Of a stretch of 64,000 bases of DNA, positions 59,867 to 64,000 are shown piece by piece (position 1 is the stretch's first letter; every line of letters starts with the position of its first letter). The stretch lies in the NCBI GenBank assembly GCA_963974055.1, contig CAXBCP010000009.1:78269-142268 (forward strand), given 5' to 3'. A program made the position numbers and the translations under genes. The DNA is from CAXBCP01 sp963974055 (GTDB lineage: Bacteria; Pseudomonadota; Alphaproteobacteria; MPNO01; UBA830). The notes beneath the pieces are model-generated. The model worked only from the letters and a program-made list of their open reading frames with translations. It was not told the origin of the DNA and ran no database searches.

Positions 59867-60676
59867 TCAATTTCGTTGGGCACCCGGATTTTCGGGGTCG
59901 GCGAAACCTAGCTGTTCGGAAATATCCCGGGCCGTCCGATCGAGATTCTGGACGACGCTTCCCGTCCACGACGTATCCAGAGACGCCTGATGCCCCAACA
60001 ATCCCACGGCCGCCACCAGGCGCCCTTGCGCATCGAAGACAGGCGCAGCCAGGGCCGATACACCAGGAATATAGGTTCCTACGTTTCGGTTCAGCCGGCG
60101 TTGGCGAACGCGGGTCAGAATATGGTCAAATTCTCCGGCATCATGGCTGCCGCCATAGTGTTTCTCCTCCAGCTCAATCTGCGGATCTATTAAACTGGCG
60201 GGCAGGTAAGCCGCAAATACCTGACCGATTGCCGACAAGGCTGTCGGCAGGGTTGAACCGACCCGAACGTTCATCCTGACCGGCTGCGCGTTTTCTTCGA
60301 ACCGGATCACCGTCGGGCCATGCTCACCCCACACTGCGAGGACCGCGGTTGCACCGGTACGATCGCTTAAACCACGAAGAGCGCGCGTCGCCACGGCCAC
60401 CACGTCTATTCGCCCAAGTGCCGCAAGCCCGACCGCAAGAGCCGCACGACCGAAATCGTACAAACCAGTCTCTGGATCCTGTTCCATCATCCCGGTACGG
60501 CACATACTGACCAGATAGCGATGCGCCTTGCTGGCAGCCATTCCTGCGGCATCCGCAAGCGCCTTGAGAGGCATCGGCCCATCAGCCGCCGCCATCGCGT
60601 CCAGCAAGCGGGCGGCCACTTCGACCGATTGTATACCGGCACGGGCATCAGTTTTCTTTGACGGCTTGATATTCAT
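59867..60676 (-). CDS. IclR-family transcriptional regulator
   Basis: The 269-residue protein has an N-terminal winged helix (QSVEVAARLLDAMA, PLKALADAAGMAASKAHRYLVSM) and a C-terminal IclR effector domain (about 85-260). IclR proteins control aromatic-compound breakdown; this one is divergent from a Rieske oxygenase, so it is likely its regulator. The inducer is unknown. Confidence 0.92.
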   Translation of the reverse strand: MNIKPSKKTDARAGIQSVEVAARLLDAMAAADGPMPLKALADAAGMAASKAHRYLVSMCRTGMMEQDPETGLYDFGRAALAVGLAALGRIDVVAVATRALRGLSDRTGATAVLAVWGEHGPTVIRFEENAQPVRMNVRVGSTLPTALSAIGQVFAAYLPASLIDPQIELEEKHYGGSHDAGEFDHILTRVRQRRLNRNVGTYIPGVSALAAPVFDAQGRLVAAVGLLGHQASLDTSWTGSVVQNLDRTARDISEQLGFADPENPGAQRN

Positions 60677-60711
60677 CCGTTCAATTCTGCCGTGATTATC
60701 GAGAATCGTCG

Positions 60712-60760
60712 TTGCCGACGTAATTCATTATTGTATAATTGATTACACGATGGTGAATTA
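60712..60760 (+). promoter_or_regulatory. Promoter/operator region between IclR and Rieske genes
   Basis: TTGCCG (60712-60717), a 16-nt spacer and TATAAT (60734-60739) form a good sigma70 promoter toward the Rieske gene. TAATTCA (60721-60727) and TGAATTA (60754-60760) are inverted repeats around the -10, a possible IclR operator. The AT-rich tract 60720-60775 contrasts with the genome. Confidence 0.5.
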
Positions 60761-60899
60761 TATCATAAAAACACGTCACGAGCGCATCGCATACGAGGAT
60801 CAAAATATTTCCGACAGACATGCGCCTGAACGAATACGCCGCCTGTGAAGACGGCATATGAACGACGGCCGAATAAATATCCTGATACGGAGAACGGAA

Positions 60900-62141
60900 A
60901 TGAAATCACGATATCACCACGAAATCCCGGATGAAGACTTTACGCTTACCCATGTCGAACGCGGCTCGCCCATGGGAGAGATGCTGCGCCGCTACTGGCA
61001 GCCCGTCTGTACCTCGGACGAAGTAACGGACCTGCCCAAACGCGTGCGCATCATGTGCGAGGACCTCGTCGTCTTCCGGGACGCCACCGGCGCCACCGGC
61101 TGCCTGGAACTTCACTGTCCCCATCGCGGCACGTCGCTCGAATGGGGCCGGATCGAAGAAGACGGCCTGCGCTGCTGTTACCACGGCTGGAAATTCGCCA
61201 CCGACGGCAAGTGCATCGACATGGCGTGCGAAACCCCTGAATTCCGTGAAAAGATGGATATCTGGCAACCCGGCTATCCAACCCATGAATATGGCGGACT
61301 GATCTTTATCTATATGGGGCCGCCGGCGGAAATGCCGCTCTTCCCGATGTATGACATCATCGACACCCGCTACCGCGACGACGTGGTGCTGCGCGGCATG
61401 CGCCTGTGGGAAGACCACGCCATCGGCTATGTCCGGGACTGCAACTGGCTTCAGCATTTCGAGAACGTCGTCGACGCCTATCATTTGCTGATACTCCACG
61501 CCGCCAATTCAGGCGACCAGTTCGGCAGCGTCGTCACAACCACCGGCTGGCCGGATCTCGGTTTCGAGGAAACGCCCCTTGGCGTCCGCTACAACATGCA
61601 CCGGAACCTGCCCAACGGAAACAGGCTGGAACGCCATGCCGAAGTAGTGCTGCCGAATATCAGCCTGATCCCCAGCATTCACGAACAGGGAACCGACGCC
61701 AAGTACCGGTCGCGGGCGACAGAGGTTACCTGGTGCGTGCCGGTCGATAACGAGCATCTCTACGGCATCTCGATCGTTGCCTGGCCCCGGGACGAAGACG
61801 GCGCGCCGTTGGCGGGATGGAAAGCCGGCACAGACACGGTTACCGACATCCGGCCGGGTAATCTGCGCGACCGCCCGTATGAGGACAAACAGCGCAATCC
61901 GGACGACATGGAAGCGCAGGAAAGCCAGCGGCCCATCGCGATCCATGCGCTGGAAAACCTCGGCACCTCGGACCGGGGGGTCGTATTGCTGCGCCGTCAG
62001 CTCCGCCGGTCTCTGGACCGCATGGCGGCGGGACAGGATCCCGCCAACATCGTCCGCGCCGAAGCCGAAAACCACGCAATCGAAACCCATGCGTGGAATA
62101 CCGTCATTGCGCCCGAGACACCGCGCGAAGCGGCCGAATAG
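60900..62141 (+). CDS. Rieske non-heme iron oxygenase, large subunit
   Basis: The 413-residue aromatic ring-hydroxylating oxygenase has the Rieske cluster motifs CPHRG (C73, H75) and CCYHGW (C92, H95), and the mononuclear-iron site in VVDAYHLLILHAAN (D192, H195, H200). ATG at 60900 has GGAG 8-11 nt upstream; a start at 60858 would add 14 residues. It probably oxidises an aromatic substrate; the substrate and the reductase/ferredoxin partners are not in the window. Confidence 0.92.
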   Translation: MKSRYHHEIPDEDFTLTHVERGSPMGEMLRRYWQPVCTSDEVTDLPKRVRIMCEDLVVFRDATGATGCLELHCPHRGTSLEWGRIEEDGLRCCYHGWKFATDGKCIDMACETPEFREKMDIWQPGYPTHEYGGLIFIYMGPPAEMPLFPMYDIIDTRYRDDVVLRGMRLWEDHAIGYVRDCNWLQHFENVVDAYHLLILHAANSGDQFGSVVTTTGWPDLGFEETPLGVRYNMHRNLPNGNRLERHAEVVLPNISLIPSIHEQGTDAKYRSRATEVTWCVPVDNEHLYGISIVAWPRDEDGAPLAGWKAGTDTVTDIRPGNLRDRPYEDKQRNPDDMEAQESQRPIAIHALENLGTSDRGVVLLRRQLRRSLDRMAAGQDPANIVRAEAENHAIETHAWNTVIAPETPREAAE

Positions 62142-62145
62142 CGGC

Positions 62146-62478
62146 GTGAGCGTCGATATCGAAAAATTCGGGTCGTTGCTGGCGGACCGAAAAGCCGACC
62201 TGATCGCCTCGGTCGCGAACGCCTCGGACTCCGCCGCGCCGGTCGAACTCGACCAGCAGGTGCAGGGGCGGCTGTCGCGGATGGACGCGCTCCAGGGGCA
62301 GGCCATGGCCCAGGCGACGATCCAGCGCCGCCGGGTCGAAATAGCACAGATCGACGCCGCGCTACGGCGCATGGAAGCCGGAGAATTCGGCTATTGCGTC
62401 GAGTGCGGCGACGATATCGCGCCGAAGCGGCTGGAACTCAACCCCGCTATCGCGCGTTGCGTGGATTGTGCGGGATAG
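62146..62478 (+). CDS. DksA/TraR-type zinc-finger protein
   Basis: The 110-residue protein has a coiled-coil N-terminal part and a C-terminal four-cysteine zinc finger in the DksA/TraR style: YCVECGDDIAPKRLELNPAIARCVDC (CX2C and CX2C). It may bind RNA polymerase. Start GTG at 62146, 4 nt after the Rieske stop, suggests cotranscription. It is shorter than E. coli DksA (151 aa). Confidence 0.88.
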   Translation: MSVDIEKFGSLLADRKADLIASVANASDSAAPVELDQQVQGRLSRMDALQGQAMAQATIQRRRVEIAQIDAALRRMEAGEFGYCVECGDDIAPKRLELNPAIARCVDCAG

Positions 62479-62500
62479 AACAGCGGCGGGATCCGGCAGT

Positions 62501-63112
62501 TTAGCGGACGGCGAGGGTCAATCGCTTCCGGCGCATGACGGCCAGGCCGAGAATCGCGAACCCCATCAGGACCGGCCCTGTCGGCGCCGGCACCGTCACA
62601 CTGCTCTCCGCGAATGTCTGAAAGGCCAGATCGAACTGCGGAAACGACAGGTTTCCATCAAGCGAATAAAACTGCCCCCGGCTGTAAACATCGCCGGTTC
62701 CCGCGACATTTCTGCTGGCCTGCCCTGCCCCGGGCCGAAGACGGAAAAACAGATCGGTCTCGGGGGTGACGGCAATCGTCGAAAAATCGAAGAAGACGAA
62801 GGAAGGAACACCGGTCGGCGCCGGGGAACCGGCGGATCCGCTCGCGAGCACGTTGCCGCCCGCGCCCGGAAGATTGTCGAGAATTTCGAGCACATGCAAA
62901 GACACGCTTCCCGATCCACTGAACATAACCGACACGCCGGTCAGGGTATTCGACGCCTGGCGGAAAGACTGAATCAGGATATTCGATGTGCCGGCCAGAC
63001 TGCCGTTCGTCGATACCGACTGGTCCTGATCCAACACCGGCGCAGCGACCGCACCGGAGACGGCAACCGCCACGAAACCCGCGACACCCGCCGCCATTAA
63101 AAAACCACGCAT
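62501..63112 (-). CDS. Exported protein with PEP-CTERM-like C-terminus
   Basis: The 203-residue protein has a signal peptide (MRGFLMAAGVAGFVAVAVSG, ending near AAP), a low-complexity beta body with SFRQASNTLTGVSVMF and LFFRLRPGAG, and a C-terminal VPAPTGPVLMGFAILGLAVM helix plus MRRKR. VPAP replaces VPEP, a weaker match to PEP-CTERM. AGGGGG precedes the ATG at 63112. Confidence 0.78.
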   Translation of the reverse strand: MRGFLMAAGVAGFVAVAVSGAVAAPVLDQDQSVSTNGSLAGTSNILIQSFRQASNTLTGVSVMFSGSGSVSLHVLEILDNLPGAGGNVLASGSAGSPAPTGVPSFVFFDFSTIAVTPETDLFFRLRPGAGQASRNVAGTGDVYSRGQFYSLDGNLSFPQFDLAFQTFAESSVTVPAPTGPVLMGFAILGLAVMRRKRLTLAVR

Positions 63113-63192
63113 CGATATCCCCCTGTTCAACATCCCGGCAATATAGAGAAACGATCTCTGCGCCGCCCGCTCCGTTTCACGCCGCCGGATAT

Positions 63193-63729
63193 TTACCGGC
63201 CGCCCAATGACGCATCCGCGACCTGCTTCGGCGCGCGCTTCGGATCCGTGTAGAAGATATGCTGGCCGATCCGGGCATAACGGTCGAGCTTTTTGGCCCA
63301 ACTCGGGCTGACGCTGATCGCATGATACCACAGCGAACCGTTGGTCGGATCGTTGGCGACGCCTTTTTTGATCAACTTCGCGACATGCAGGCTTTCCTTC
63401 CACGCGGCGCGGTTCACCGGCTCGTCGCTGCGGCCGTCGCACCACCACGAAAACTGGCAGCGGTGGCGTTTCTTGTAGCCGCCCTGCTTGATCACCGAAC
63501 ACACCCGACCGGGCCAGCGGCGGTCCGCCGCCCGGTTCAGCACGACGTGACCGACTGCGACCTTGCCGATCATCGGCTCGCCGCGCGCTTCGAAATAGAT
63601 GTTCTGGGCAAGGCAATGGAGATCGGGGCTGTTGCCCGCCTTCTTCGCATCTTTAAGGCCCGCCGCGGAAACTTCGGCCGTTGCCGCAATCACCGCCAGG
63701 GAAAGAACAAGTCCAGTCAAATACCGCAT
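63193..63729 (-). CDS. SleB-type cell-wall hydrolase (Hydrolase_2)
   Basis: The 178-residue exported protein has a signal peptide (GLVLSLAVIAATAEVSA) and the SleB/CwlJ domain: LHCLAQNIYFEARGEP with the catalytic Glu, KVAVGHVVLNRA, and CQFSWWCDG. It should cleave peptidoglycan as a lytic transglycosylase-like enzyme. A TTAACCG inverted repeat lies 17-37 nt before the ATG. Confidence 0.9.
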   Translation of the reverse strand: MRYLTGLVLSLAVIAATAEVSAAGLKDAKKAGNSPDLHCLAQNIYFEARGEPMIGKVAVGHVVLNRAADRRWPGRVCSVIKQGGYKKRHRCQFSWWCDGRSDEPVNRAAWKESLHVAKLIKKGVANDPTNGSLWYHAISVSPSWAKKLDRYARIGQHIFYTDPKRAPKQVADASLGGR

Positions 63730-63745
63730 AACACCACCTGTTTTG

Positions 63746-63766
63746 TTAACCGTGTCCGCCGGTTAA
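63746..63766. promoter_or_regulatory. TTAACCG inverted repeat upstream of the cell-wall hydrolase
   Basis: TTAACCG-N7-CGGTTAA is a perfect palindrome. TTAACC is the CtrA half-site, and spacing 17-37 nt upstream of the hydrolase start could place it in the promoter or leader. CtrA control is a hypothesis. Confidence 0.4.
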
Positions 63767-64000
63767 TCACCGTCTCTACAGGCAGTAATGTGGAAGCTAT
63801 ACTTAGTTAATTTCAATATATATTGTGTTTCATTTTAACATTAATTTATGAAAATTAACTATATTCACAATATTTCGCTTTATTTATCAAAGGGTTGCAG
63901 AATGCCCAATTATTGATCAAATTTTATTTTAATTTTTTGTCGAATTTGCCGCGAAACCGGCCCGAAAAAACAGGGTTAATTCCGGCCCGGAATACGGTGC
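63767..64000. other. AT-rich intergenic edge of the window
   Basis: Low GC with many short AT runs, no open frame and no tRNA. It may hold the promoter of the next gene beyond the edge. Confidence 0.4.

Overview
The window is a high-GC chromosomal segment of an alphaproteobacterium, most likely a Rhodospirillales-type lineage. The evidence is a GcrA-family cell-cycle regulator, an NDUFA12-type complex I accessory protein, the DUF2155/mlaD/NDUFA12 cluster, split purS-purQ-purL genes, class II DAHP synthase, HemP/HmuS, ClpS with ClpA, and PEP-CTERM proteins. The order is inferred from gene content only.

Layout. 0.3-3.2 kb, minus strand: PAS protein, small membrane protein, ornithine/lysine decarboxylase, zeta-class GST. 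3.4-6.4 kb, plus: aroQ-accB-accC-aat, converging on a minus-strand NDUFA12-mlaD-DUF2155 set. 7.9-10.5 kb, plus: RidA, FemAB-like acyltransferase, alpha/beta hydrolase. 10.5-15.5 kb is the accessory region: GC-rich intergenic repeats, then a visibly AT-rich gene for an NLR-like NACHT/LRR protein (bNACHT, probable antiphage defence), a degraded initiator-tRNA 3' half with a terminator, a duplicated copy of the clpA 3' end, a decayed antitoxin fragment and an intact higBA toxin-antitoxin pair lying against clpA. 15.5-19.1 kb, minus: clpA, clpS, lipoprotein. 19.4-20.6 kb: D,D-carboxypeptidase with SPOR domain. 20.6-24.7 kb, minus: galU-ugd-phosphohexomutase-GGCT operon making UDP-glucose and UDP-glucuronate. 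24.9-26.4 kb, minus: VWA protein and TIM14-like J-protein. 26.5-33.0 kb, plus: SDR, slyX, purSQL, bolA-like, grxD and two lipoproteins. 33.1-39.4 kb, minus: class II aroF, nadE, cimA, trmJ-like, rpsD. 39.6-45.0 kb: a four-PAS hybrid kinase and a REC-kinase protein. 45.0-52.4 kb, minus: gor, gabD, glmS and glmU, DUF3108. 52.5-64 kb: tRNA-Val(CAC), two PEP-CTERM proteins, NYN/LOTUS protein, haem-use locus (hemP, unknown small protein, hmuS) with a possible Fur-type site, flavoprotein, VOC protein, gcrA, IclR regulator divergent from a Rieske oxygenase plus DksA-like protein, and a SleB-type cell-wall hydrolase.

Most of the window is ordinary core metabolism. The most interesting part is 10.5-15.5 kb, where a single-gene NLR-like immune protein and a toxin-antitoxin system sit among scars of at least two integration or duplication events (an initiator-tRNA fragment and a clpA-tail repeat of about 84 bp). 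No integrase is visible in the window.
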